Source: Thauera sp.
GTDB taxonomy: Bacteria > Pseudomonadota > Gammaproteobacteria > Burkholderiales > Rhodocyclaceae
Length of the DNA: 22,069 nt
NCBI GenBank assembly: GCA_023150215.1
Contig: JAKLLJ010000016.1
Coordinates: forward strand, 1 to 22,069
Direction: 5' to 3'
The notes below the pieces were generated by a model that saw nothing but the letters and a program-made list of their open reading frames with translations, was not told the origin of the DNA and ran no database searches. Both the position numbers and the translations under genes were made by a program. Positions 1 through 7,186 of this stretch are shown piece after piece (the stretch's first letter is position 1; every line of letters begins with the position of its first letter).

Positions 1-984
1 GTGCGCTTCAAGGGCACGATGCAGCCGGGCGTCACCCTGCGTGACCTGGTCAACGCCATCCCGCTGTACGCCATCCGCCAGGGCCTGCTGACCGTCGAGA
101 AGAAGGGCAAGAAGAACATCTTCTCCGGCCGCATCCTCGAGATCGAAGGCCTGCCCGATCTGAAGGTGGAACAAGCCTTCGAGCTCACCGACGCCTCGGC
201 CGAGCGCTCCGCCGCCGGCTGCACGGTCCACCTCAACAAGGCGCCGATCGTCGAGTACATGAACTCGAACATCACCCTGATGAAGTGGATGATCGCCAAC
301 GGCTACGAAGACAAGCGCACCCTGGGCCGCCGCATCAAGGCCATGGAACAGTGGATCGCCAGCGGCGAGCTGCTGGCGGGCGACGCCGATGCCGACTACG
401 CCGCCGTGATCGAGATCGATCTCGCCGACATCAAGGAGCCGATCGTCGCCTGCCCGAACGACCCGGACGACGTCAAGCTGCTCTCCGAAGTCGCCGGCGA
501 CAAGATCGACGAAGTCTTCATCGGCTCGTGCATGACCAACATCGGCCACTTCCGCGCCGCCGGCAAGGTGCTGGACGGCAAGACCGACATCCCGACCCGC
601 CTGTGGATCGCCCCGCCCACCAAGATGGACGCGATGGTCCTCAACGAGGAAGGCTACTACGGTGTGCTCGGCAAGTCCGGCGCCCGCATGGAGATGCCGG
701 GCTGCTCGCTGTGCATGGGCAACCAGGCGCAGATCCGCAAGGGCAGCACCGCGATGTCGACCTCGACGCGCAACTTCCCCAACCGTCTCGGCATCGACAC
801 CCGCGTCTATCTGGGCTCCGCCGAGCTGGCCGCGGTGTGCGCGCTGATGGGCAAGATCCCGACCGTGCAGGAGTACATGGCGCAGGTGGAGGTGGTGAAC
901 AAGAAGGCCGCCGACATCTACCGCTACATGAACTTCGACCAGATCGAGGAGTTCCGCTCGGTCGCGGACACGGTGGAAGTTTGA
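1..984 (+). CDS. acnB: Aconitate hydratase B, C-terminal part (5' end outside window)
   Basis: Aconitase B interconverts citrate and isocitrate in the TCA cycle; homologs also act on 2-methylisocitrate. It is cytosolic and carries a [4Fe-4S] cluster. The window opens in frame inside the gene, so only the last 327 residues are present. The three cluster cysteines of the AcnB family are visible: one in GSCMTN (residue 177 of this fragment) and two in CSLCMGN (residues 235 and 238). The segments SGRILEIEGLPDLKVEQAF and STSTRNFPNRLG are near-identical to what I recall of enterobacterial AcnB. The fragment reads without interruption to TGA at 982-984 and is followed by a strong terminator, so it is the last gene of its unit. 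The identification is very secure. What lies upstream cannot be seen. Confidence 0.98.
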   Translation: MRFKGTMQPGVTLRDLVNAIPLYAIRQGLLTVEKKGKKNIFSGRILEIEGLPDLKVEQAFELTDASAERSAAGCTVHLNKAPIVEYMNSNITLMKWMIANGYEDKRTLGRRIKAMEQWIASGELLAGDADADYAAVIEIDLADIKEPIVACPNDPDDVKLLSEVAGDKIDEVFIGSCMTNIGHFRAAGKVLDGKTDIPTRLWIAPPTKMDAMVLNEEGYYGVLGKSGARMEMPGCSLCMGNQAQIRKGSTAMSTSTRNFPNRLGIDTRVYLGSAELAAVCALMGKIPTVQEYMAQVEVVNKKAADIYRYMNFDQIEEFRSVADTVEV

Positions 985-1034
985 GTCGGTAAATCGCTGG
1001 AAGGCTGGACGGCCGGGAGGCCGTCTCGCCCGAG

Positions 1035-1070
1035 AACCCCTCGTCAGCGTCTGGCGGGGGGTTTTGCTTT
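1035..1070 (+). terminator. Rho-independent terminator of acnB
   Basis: A 13-bp stem (1035-1047 with 1051-1063, including some G-U pairs) encloses a CGT loop and is followed by a T-rich run TTGCTTT. It lies 50 bases after the acnB stop codon. Confidence 0.9.
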
Positions 1071-1228
1071 AGGTGGGGCAGACGATCCCGGATTTCTCGA
1101 GCCCCATTATCCGAAGGGGCGAGCAAACCGGCGCAAGAGCCGTGACGGCAACTGTCCGTCGTCTTGGGCTTGCCCGCGTATCGACCGCTCGCCACCGCCG
1201 CGTTCGACGTACTGCGGTAGAGTTCGGC

Positions 1229-1459
1229 ATGAATCACGATCCTGGCGTACGCACGATGAACCCCGCCCGCATCATCGATGAGCACTCCCCGGCCAACATC
1301 CCGATTCCGGACGAACAGGCAGCCGAGACCTGCTTGACGTGGCCCGTGGCGGAGCGTCGTGTAGCGCAATGGTTCGAAGAGAACCGCGCCGCGCTCGACA
1401 GCTCGAATGCATATGTCGAGAATCATGGCTGGCCGCTCGCGCCGTTTCGGAGCTTCTGA
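1229..1459 (+). pseudogene. CcdA-like antitoxin, probably decayed
   Basis: This is a 76-residue reading frame from ATG 1229; ATG 1256 is an alternative start. The C-terminal third (WFEENRAALDSSN, then VENHGWPLAPFRSF) has the pattern I recall at the end of chromosomal CcdA antitoxins, the part that binds and neutralises the gyrase toxin CcdB. The N-terminal half, where CcdA has its ribbon-helix-helix DNA-binding domain, is not recognisable beyond an NIPIPDE stretch, so that domain seems deleted or scrambled. The stop TGA at 1457-1459 overlaps the ATG of a ccdB-like start by one base, the usual ccdAB arrangement. Length is about normal for CcdA, so a divergent functional antitoxin is not excluded. 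Confidence is good for the family and moderate for the decay. Confidence 0.6.
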
Positions 1460-1533
1460 TGGCGCGCTTCGACGTCTGCCGAAACGGCGCGGGCGCGGGC
1501 GAGGGCTTTCTGCTCGAACATGACACTGCCTGA
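1459..1533 (+). pseudogene. CcdB-like gyrase toxin, only the first ~20 codons left
   Basis: The ATG at 1459 overlaps the stop of the CcdA-like frame. The translation starts MARFDVCRNGAGAGEGFLL, which matches the N-terminal pattern I recall for chromosomal CcdB proteins (MARFDV, then a Gly-rich turn and a LL strand). After about 19 residues the match ends, and the frame stops at 1533, inside the first codons of the helicase gene (ATG 1520). CcdB is normally about 100 residues and poisons DNA gyrase, so this stub cannot be active. No C-terminal ccdB sequence was recognised after the helicase gene (4279-4440). The toxin was apparently cut by the event that placed the helicase gene here. Confidence 0.6.
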
Positions 1534-4278
1534 CGGTCTCTACGACCAACTGCTCACCGATGCCCTTCGTGACGCCGTCACTCGCACGACGGACGAGCGC
1601 ACCCACAGCCTCCAGCCCCTCACCGCCGAAGACGCGCCCGAGCGCCTCGCAGACGCGCTCGCCGCCCAACTCTCTCGCATCCTCGACGACCTTCACGGTG
1701 ACGGCGCCGACAAGCTCCGCCAACAGCTCGACCTCGTCAACTTCCTCCTCGTCAGCCTGAGGCAGCGCCTCGGCAAGCGCGCGGGCGATGCCGAGACGCT
1801 GTCCGCGCCGCCCCAGATTCTCCAGTCCATCCACCAGCGCTCGCCCAAGCCGGCCATTCCGGAAACCGGCCTGGCCTTCCCCTGGCTTTTTACCGCCGGC
1901 AAGGGCACGCCCTCGCTGCTGACCGAGCTGCGCCGTGAGCTGGCGGCCTGCGATCAGGTCGACATCCTGGTGAGCTTCATCACCCATTCCGGCGTGCGCA
2001 AGCTGCTCGACATCCTGCAGTCGATCACCGCCGTTGGGCCGGACGGCAAGCCGCGCACGCGCCTGCGCGTGCTGACCACCACCTATACCGGCGCCACCGA
2101 GGTCCGTGCGCTGGACGAACTCGCCCGGCTGCCGGGCTGTGAGATCCGCGTGTCGCTGGATGGCCGCCGCACCCGGCTGCATGCCAAGGCCTGGCTGTTC
2201 CGCCGCCGCACCGGTTTCGGCTCCGCCTACGTGGGCAGCGCCAACCTGTCGGGCGCCGCCTTGATGGGCGGGCTGGAATGGACGGTGAAGTTCACCGAGC
2301 GCGGGCAGACCGATCTGTTCGAGCGTGCCAGCGCGCACTTCGAGACGCTGTGGGAAGACAGCGAATTCCAGGGCTACGACCCGGCCAACCCGGCGCATCG
2401 CAAGGCGCTGGGCGAGGCGCTCAAGCGCGAGTCGGGGGACGAGCTGATCGCGCGCCCGACCTATTTCGACCTCGAGCCGAAGGCCTATCAGCAGGAGATG
2501 CTGGATCAACTGCAGCTCGAGCGCGATCACGGCCGCTGGCGCAACCTGGTCGTCGCCGCCACTGGCACCGGCAAGACGGTGGTGGCGGCCTTCGACTACA
2601 AGCGGCTCTGCCAGCAGGCCGGCGGGCGACCGCGGCTGCTGTTCGTGGCGCACCGCGAGGAGATCCTCAAGCAGGCGCTGCGCACCTACCGCGAGGTGTT
2701 GCGCGACCACGCCTTTGGCGAGGTGCTGGTGGGCGGCGCGCAGCCCGAGTACTTCGACCATCTGTTTGCCACCATCGACAGCGTGTCCGTGCGCGAGCTG
2801 GTGTCACGCTGCGGGGTGTCGCACTGGCATGCCGTGGTGGTCGACGAGTGCCATCGCCTTGCGGCGGATCGCTTCGATGCATTCGTGAGCGCCGTGCGCC
2901 CGCGCGTGCTGCTCGGCCTGACCGCGACGCCGGAGCGCAGCGACGGCGCGCGCCCGAGCTGCTCGCACGGGGCGAGGTCGCTGCGCTGGTGACCTGCGAT
3001 CTGTACAACGAGGGCGTCGACCTGCCGCTGGTCGATACCCTGCTGCTCCTGCGTCCGACGCAGAGCCCGGTGCTCTTTCAGCAGCAGATTGGCCGCGGCC
3101 TGCGTCTGGCCAAGGGCAAAGAGAGCTGCCTGATCCTCGATTTCGTCGGTCGGCACCGCGAGGAATTCCGATTCGATCGGTTACTGTCGACGCTCACCGG
3201 GTTGTCGCGGGCGCAGTTGATCGAGGCGGTGGACAAGGGCTTCGGCCTGCTACCGCCGGGTTGCCACATCCACCTGCAGCGCCAGACCCGCGAGCAGGTC
3301 CTGCGCAGCCTGCGCAAGCTGGTGCAGCAGAACTGGCGGCGGTTGAGGACGGAGCTGCAGGCCTACGCCGCCTTGCGCGGACGGACCGACGTCCGGCTCG
3401 CCCGCTTCCTCGCCGAGCAGGCGATCGAGCTGGACGACCTCTATCGCAGCAGCGGGCGCTCCGGCTGGACCAATCTCAAGTGCGACGCAGGCTTGCTGAG
3501 CACGTCCGCGGGCAGCGAGGACGACTACTTCGGGCGCCGCTTCGGCGATCTGCTGCACATCGACGATCCGGTGCGGAGCGATCTGTTGTGCTCGCTGCGT
3601 GAGCCGGACGCGGCCTACCGGGTGCGGGACGAGCGCGATCGGCGCTTGCTGCAGATGCTCGCCTACCAGGTCGATGCGCAGCAGCACCAGAAGGGCAGCG
3701 GCGAGGATTTCCTGCAGCGGCTGCAGCATCACCCCGAGCATGCGGCGGAGCTTGCCGAGTTGGGCGAGGTCTTGCAGGCACGCAGCAGCTTGCGGGCGCA
3801 GGCTGTGCCGGGACTGGAGGATGTGCCGCTCAGCCTGCACGCGGCCTACGGCATCCGCGAGATTCTGACCGCGCTCGGCTGGCTGAGTCCGAGCCGGCGC
3901 ACGCCGTTCCAGGCCGGCGTCCTCGCGCTGCATGAGCGCAAGGTGGAGTTGCTGTTCGTGACGCTGGACAAGCGCGAGGGCTACCACGAGCGCATCGCGT
4001 ACCGGGACTACGCGATCAGCCCCGAGCTGTTCCACTGGCAGTCGCAGAACGCGGCGGGGCCGCAGACGCCTACGGGGCGGCGCTATCTGGAGAGTCCGGG
4101 GAACGGATGGGGCTTTCAGCTCTTCGTGCGCACGGCCAAGGGGACGCCGTACCGCGCCTGCGGGCCCGTGACGCTGGAGCGAGCAGAGGGGGCGAAGCCG
4201 ATGAGCATCCACTGGCGGCTGGGCGTGACCTTGCCGGGGCGCCTGTTCAGGGAGTTCAGCATCTTGCGGGGGGCGTGA
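1520..4278 (+). pseudogene. PLD-nuclease / SF2 helicase / DUF3427 protein, broken by internal deletion and frameshift
   Basis: The first reading frame (1520-2992) holds a phospholipase-D-like nuclease domain, with HAK at residues 221-223 and GSANLS at 239-244. It continues into the first RecA-like helicase lobe: Walker A ATGTGKT 347-353, Walker B DECH 442-445 and motif III TATPER 468-473. About six codons after TATPER the sense passes to another frame, which carries DLYNEGVDLP (motif V, about 2996-3025), QQIGRGLR (motif VI, about 3079-3102) and a long C-terminal region ending SIHWRLGVTLPG, typical of DUF3427 proteins. From memory of the family, roughly 130-140 codons should separate the two parts, so this is a deletion as well as a shift. 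Both halves are otherwise free of stops, suggesting a recent event. Relatives are large DNA-processing enzymes often found in accessory or defence-rich regions; the exact role is unknown. The start MTLPDGLYDQLL is family-like. Confidence 0.85.
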
Positions 4279-4444
4279 GCGGGAGGTCGCGGGCGTTTGC
4301 GCGTGGGGTTCGCGCCTTCATGCGTTTCGTGCGGAGCTGGCGCGGCTCGAGGACGAGGGCGTGCGGGTGCGAAGGTCGATTCCGTCGTCCTGCTATTGCT
4401 GTGCCGCACCGTGCGACGCCTTTCCGCCGGCATTCGATGCAGCG

Positions 4445-4474
4445 TTGACAGTGCGGAATCGTGCGCGCTATAAA
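4445..4474 (+). promoter_or_regulatory. Sigma-70 promoter of hupB
   Basis: TTGACA at 4445-4450 and TATAAA at 4469-4474 are separated by 18 bases (17 if the -10 is read as CTATAA). This is the best -35/-10 pair in the window. Transcription would start near 4481, giving a leader of about 93 bases before the hupB start. Confidence 0.8.
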
Positions 4475-4573
4475 AACACGCGTTCCGCAGGTCATCCCGC
4501 ATCCCGTGGCGATTTCCGAGTGTTGACCAGCCACGGCTTTTGTCTCGTTGCAGTTCAAATCCGGAGGGGTCAA

Positions 4574-4846
4574 GTGAATAAACAGGAACTGGTTGCAAGC
4601 ATCGCCGAGAAGGCCGGCATGACCAAGGCAGACGCTTCGCGCGCATTGGACGCGACCGTTGCCGCGGTGACCGAGGCCCTCCGACAGAACGAAACGGTTA
4701 CCCTGGTCGGCTTCGGCTCCTTTTATGTTGGCGAACGCGCTGCTCGCACCGGGCGAAATCCCCGCACCGGAAAGGACATCGAGATCGATGCGGCCAAGGT
4801 TCCGAAATTCCGCGCTGGCAAAGGTCTCAAAAATTCAGTAAACTAA
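4574..4846 (+). CDS. hupB: DNA-binding protein HU-beta
   Basis: HU is a small histone-like protein that binds and bends DNA as a dimer and shapes the nucleoid. The 90 residues are the normal HU length. The sequence follows the family throughout: MNKQELVASIAEKAGM at the N-terminus, VTLVGFGSF in the body, the DNA-gripping arm with RTGRNPRTGK, and the end KVPKFRAGKGLKNSVN. I chose GTG 4574 because it gives exactly the conserved MNK start and has GGAGG at 4563-4567. The reading frame stays open upstream without HU sequence. A near-consensus promoter lies upstream. No terminator separates it from tRNA-Val 39 bases downstream, so the two are probably co-transcribed. In many betaproteobacteria hupB sits between lon and ppiD; neither is next to it here. 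Confidence 0.97.
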   Translation: MNKQELVASIAEKAGMTKADASRALDATVAAVTEALRQNETVTLVGFGSFYVGERAARTGRNPRTGKDIEIDAAKVPKFRAGKGLKNSVN

Positions 4847-4864
4847 TCGACTTTTCTGCTTCGG

Positions 4865-4888
4865 CCCGCGCGCCGGAGTGAGCGCGGG
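4865..4888 (+). other. Stem-loop overlapping the 5' end of tRNA-Val(TAC)
   Basis: CCCGCGC at 4865-4871 can pair with GCGCGGG at 4882-4888. The 3' arm includes the first three bases of the mature tRNA, so in the precursor this hairpin would compete with the acceptor stem. This is seen in sequence only; any effect on processing is inference. Confidence 0.4.
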
Positions 4889-4961
4889 TGCTTAGCTCAG
4901 TCGGTAGAGCGTCGCCCTTACAAGGCGAATGTCGGCGGTTCGACCCCGTCAGCACCCACCA
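4886..4961 (+). tRNA. tRNA-Val (anticodon TAC)
   Basis: The gene is 76 bases long including an encoded CCA. The acceptor stem GGGTGCT pairs with AGCACCC. The anticodon stem TCGCC/GGCGA holds the loop CTTACAA, giving anticodon TAC at 4919-4921 (valine, GUA and other GUN codons after modification). The T arm carries GGTTCGACC. It lies 39 bases after hupB and is followed by a terminator. Confidence 0.96.
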
Positions 4962-4969
4962 AAATCCCG

Positions 4970-5000
4970 AAAGGCCCGGAGCGTTTGTTCCGGGCTTTTT
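4970..5000 (+). terminator. Terminator after tRNA-Val(TAC)
   Basis: GCCCGGA (4974-4980) pairs with TCCGGGC (4989-4995), extended by A/G-T pairs, and is followed by TTTTT. It starts nine bases after the tRNA CCA and probably ends the hupB-tRNA transcript. Confidence 0.9.
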
Positions 5001-5041
5001 GCATGGTGCATTCGGTTGGCGGAGCGGCGTTCATGCGAAGT

Positions 5042-5128
5042 TCGCGGCTTCCGCCGCTCCTACAGGGGAAGTGCCGCGTTCGTTCGGGGGGCGGGGCGGG
5101 GGCGCTGTAGGAGCGGCGGAAGCCGCGA
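5042..5128. repeat. Inverted pair of REP-like elements
   Basis: The 24 bases at 5042-5065 (starting TCGCGGCTTCCGCC) are perfectly reverse-complementary to 5105-5128 (starting CTGTAGGAGCGGCGG). They are separated by 39 G-rich bases. The core TGTAGGAGCGGC...GCCGCGA is the form I recall for proteobacterial REP repeats, and opposed pairs are typical of their BIME arrangement. Whether other copies exist in this genome cannot be seen here; none was found elsewhere in the window. Confidence 0.75.
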
Positions 5129-5287
5129 GCTTTTGCGGCGCGTTTGCATCCGCCCACCCCCTATTCCCGTGTACACCACGGATCCAGTTTAAAATATCAA
5201 CTCTTGATGTAATCGCGTGGCTGCGGTCGTGGTCGCCGCAGGGTGGTGCTGCGGTGCATGGGGCCCGCACGCGACTGGAGCCGCGCG

Positions 5288-6391
5288 ATGTCTCTGAGCA
5301 GATTGTTTTCCCTTCCGGCCGCCTTGTCCGCCGGCCGGCGCGAGATCGTGCTCGGCACGCTCGGGGTCGCGGTCGGGGTGGGATGCACCGAGTGGATCAG
5401 CCGCCAGGTGCTGGGCGCGGTGATCCCGTGGTTCATCATCCCGATGGGGGCTTCGGCGGTGCTGTTGTTCTGCGTACCGGCCAGCCCGCTGGCGCAGCCG
5501 TGGCCGAGCATCGCCGGCAACCTGGTGTCGGCACTGATCGGGGTGGCGTGCTACCGCTGGCTGGGGGAGACCGCCCCGGCGCTTGCGCTCGCGGGCTGCC
5601 TCGCCGTCGGCGCGATGTTCCTGCTGCGCTGCCTGCATCCGCCCGGCGGCGCGGTGGCGCTCACGGCGGTGCTGGGCGGTGCGCCGGTGCACGAGCTGGG
5701 CTACGCTTTCGCGCTGGTTCCGGTGACCGCCAACACGGTCGCGATGCTGGTCCTCGCCTTCCTGTTCAACAATGCGGTCGGGCGGCGCTATCCCCATCTG
5801 GCGCAGGTGCGCGCGCAGCCGCATGGCACGCTCGATCCGGTGCCGAGCCAGCGCGTGGGCTTCAGTGCGGCCGACCTGGACGCCGCGCTGGCCTCGTTCG
5901 GCGAGGTGCTCGACGTCGATCGCGACGACCTCGAGGAGATCCTGGTGCGCGCACAGATGAACGCGCGTCGGCGCCAATGGGGTGCGGTGCGGTGCGCCGA
6001 CATCATGTCGCGGGACGTGGTGATCGTGAGGCCGCAGACGCCGGTGCTGGAGGCCTGGGCCTTGCTGGCACGCCACCGCGTCAAGGCGCTGCCGGTGGTG
6101 GCGGCGGACGCGCGTCTGGTGGGCATCGTGTCGGTGCCCGACTTCTTCATCGACCGCAGCAAGCCCGAGCCGCAGCCGGTGCCGCGCATGAGCAGCGCCG
6201 GGGTGGTCGCGCAGATCATGAGCTCGCCGGTGCGCAGCGCGCGGCCGGGGCAAGCGCTGGCCGACCTGGTGGGGGCGTTTTCCGATGGGGGCGTGCATCA
6301 CATGCCGGTGGCCGACGACGAGGGGCGGCTGGTGGGGATGATCACGCAGTCTGATGTGGTGGCGGCCCTGTTCGCGGGCGAGCCGCGGTAG
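5288..6391 (+). CDS. HPP family membrane protein with two CBS domains
   Basis: The 367-residue protein joins an N-terminal membrane domain (about residues 20-165, four or five hydrophobic segments) to a C-terminal CBS pair (about 236-290 and 308-363). The HPP family signature is visible as CLHPPGGAVAL, with HPP at 117-119. HPP-only proteins have been linked to nitrite transport in plant plastids and cyanobacteria; for the CBS-fused bacterial form the substrate is not known to me. CBS pairs usually sense adenine nucleotides, so gating by energy state is plausible but inferred. ATG 5288 has GGAG about nine bases upstream and gives a family-like N-terminus; the frame is open further upstream to 5243. 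The gene stands alone, with REP repeats before it and a GC-rich hairpin after it. Confidence 0.88.
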   Translation: MSLSRLFSLPAALSAGRREIVLGTLGVAVGVGCTEWISRQVLGAVIPWFIIPMGASAVLLFCVPASPLAQPWPSIAGNLVSALIGVACYRWLGETAPALALAGCLAVGAMFLLRCLHPPGGAVALTAVLGGAPVHELGYAFALVPVTANTVAMLVLAFLFNNAVGRRYPHLAQVRAQPHGTLDPVPSQRVGFSAADLDAALASFGEVLDVDRDDLEEILVRAQMNARRRQWGAVRCADIMSRDVVIVRPQTPVLEAWALLARHRVKALPVVAADARLVGIVSVPDFFIDRSKPEPQPVPRMSSAGVVAQIMSSPVRSARPGQALADLVGAFSDGGVHHMPVADDEGRLVGMITQSDVVAALFAGEPR

Positions 6392-6445
6392 CAGCTGGGC
6401 AGGCGTGTTGTGAAAGCGCGGGGCCGCGGGAGTTCGGCCTGCGCG

Positions 6446-6467
6446 GCCCGGCGGCACGCCGCCGCGC
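6446..6467. other. GC-rich hairpin downstream of the HPP gene
   Basis: GGCGGC (6450-6455) and GCCGCC (6458-6463) flank a two-base centre, with partial pairing outside. No T run follows, so it could be a weak terminator or an mRNA 3'-end stabiliser. Confidence 0.35.
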
Positions 6468-6540
6468 GGGACTCGCCGGTAGGTTGGCCGCGTGGGATCG
6501 ACTAACATTGAGGAGGCAGCCGTTGACGCAGGAGAAAGTG

Positions 6541-6891
6541 ATGAGCGAGCAAGATCCCGCCACGGCGGGCGAGACCCGGGTCGAGACCTTGAAGGAAATG
6601 CTGGCGTTCCAGGCGCACGCAATCGTCAGCCGGATGCTGGTGAAGAACGCCGCCGGCAACGTGACGCTGTTCGCATTCGATGAGGGCGAGGGGCTGAGCG
6701 AGCACACCGCGCCCTTCGATGCGCTGTTGATCGGGGTCGAGGGTGAGGCGGATGTCCGCGTTGGAGCGGGCACGCACCTGCTCGGCGAAGGGCAGTCCCT
6801 GCTGATTCCGGCGGACGTGCCGCACGCAGTGGCACCGCGCAGCCGCTTCAAGATGCTTCTGGTAATGCTCAAAGGCGAGCGCAAGGCCTGA
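6541..6891 (+). CDS. Small cupin-domain protein
   Basis: The protein has 116 residues, consistent with a single cupin barrel. The pattern resembles cupin_2: SEHTAPFDALLIGVEGEA with His55 in the first motif, a Gly-rich strand (GAGTHLLGEGQ), and IPADVPHAV with His95 in the second. A full metal-binding set (two His, Glu, then His) is not obvious, so metal binding is uncertain. Proteins of this type are often annotated as cupins of unknown function; some sense small molecules or act as isomerases. ATG 6541 has GGAG at 6531-6534, an ideal spacing, and I prefer it to the upstream in-frame start at 6484. It is followed by the DUF3079 gene 82 bases later on the same strand. The function is unknown. 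Confidence 0.85.
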   Translation: MSEQDPATAGETRVETLKEMLAFQAHAIVSRMLVKNAAGNVTLFAFDEGEGLSEHTAPFDALLIGVEGEADVRVGAGTHLLGEGQSLLIPADVPHAVAPRSRFKMLLVMLKGERKA

Positions 6892-6973
6892 AATCTGCGC
6901 ATCGATCGCACGCGGCGCGAGGGTATCGTGCATCGCAGGTGCGGACTCGAGCGCGATCAGGGAGGTGAGTGCA

Positions 6974-7186
6974 ATGGCAAAGAAATTCCCCCTTCACCCC
7001 AAGAACCCCGAGCGAATCTGCTGGGGCTGTGACAAGTACTGCTCGGTCGACGACCTTGGCTGCGGCAATGGTTCGGGTCGTACCCAGCATCCGTCGGAAC
7101 TGCTTGGCGAGGATTGGTACCTGTTCGGCGACTGGGGCATCGATCCCGATGACCCTGCCACCCCCGGAAAGAAGAAGGATGGCTGA
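6974..7186 (+). CDS. DUF3079 family Cys-rich mini-protein
   Basis: The protein has 70 residues. The N-terminus MAKKFPLHPKNPERICWGC and the stretch CGNGSGRTQHP are what I recall as the DUF3079 family, which has no assigned function. Four cysteines (16, 19, 23, 30) in a CxxCxxxC pattern plus one more suggest a small metal-binding knuckle. The C-terminal half is rich in Trp and acidic residues (GEDWYLFGDWGIDPDD), and the protein ends in a Lys/Asp tail. ATG 6974 has a strong GGAGGTG at 6961-6967. The last eight bases overlap the start of the ATP-grasp gene (ATG 7179), so the two are probably translationally coupled. No signal peptide is seen, so it is likely cytosolic. Confidence 0.9.
   Translation: MAKKFPLHPKNPERICWGCDKYCSVDDLGCGNGSGRTQHPSELLGEDWYLFGDWGIDPDDPATPGKKKDG

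Larger units (their letters stand above)
4962..5287. other. Non-coding interval between tRNA-Val and the HPP gene
   Basis: I see no gene in these 326 bases. They hold the terminator at 4970-5000, an inverted pair of REP-like repeats at 5042-5128, a very G-rich stretch near 5085-5105, and an AT-rich patch at 5186-5213. That patch could belong to the promoter of the HPP gene, but it has no convincing -35/-10 pair. Confidence 0.6.

Noticed and set aside
641..2761. Minus-strand open frame of 706 codons across acnB and the helicase
   Set aside because: It runs antisense to two clearly conserved proteins, has low-complexity composition and no recognisable domain. It is a product of high G+C.
2930..2992. 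Programmed ribosomal frameshift in the helicase
   Set aside because: No slippery run is seen, and a large part of the second helicase lobe is missing, which a frameshift alone would not explain.
2667..4212. Several minus-strand open frames of 79-320 codons over the helicase 3' half
   Set aside because: They are antisense to the conserved DUF3427 half, and their Arg/Ala/Gln-rich composition matches no family.
4361..4573. N-terminal extension of hupB
   Set aside because: It would span the promoter and Shine-Dalgarno sequence, and HU proteins begin at MNK.
5189..6622. Minus-strand open frame of 477 codons over the HPP gene
   Set aside because: It is His/Arg-rich shadow sequence antisense to a well-supported membrane protein.
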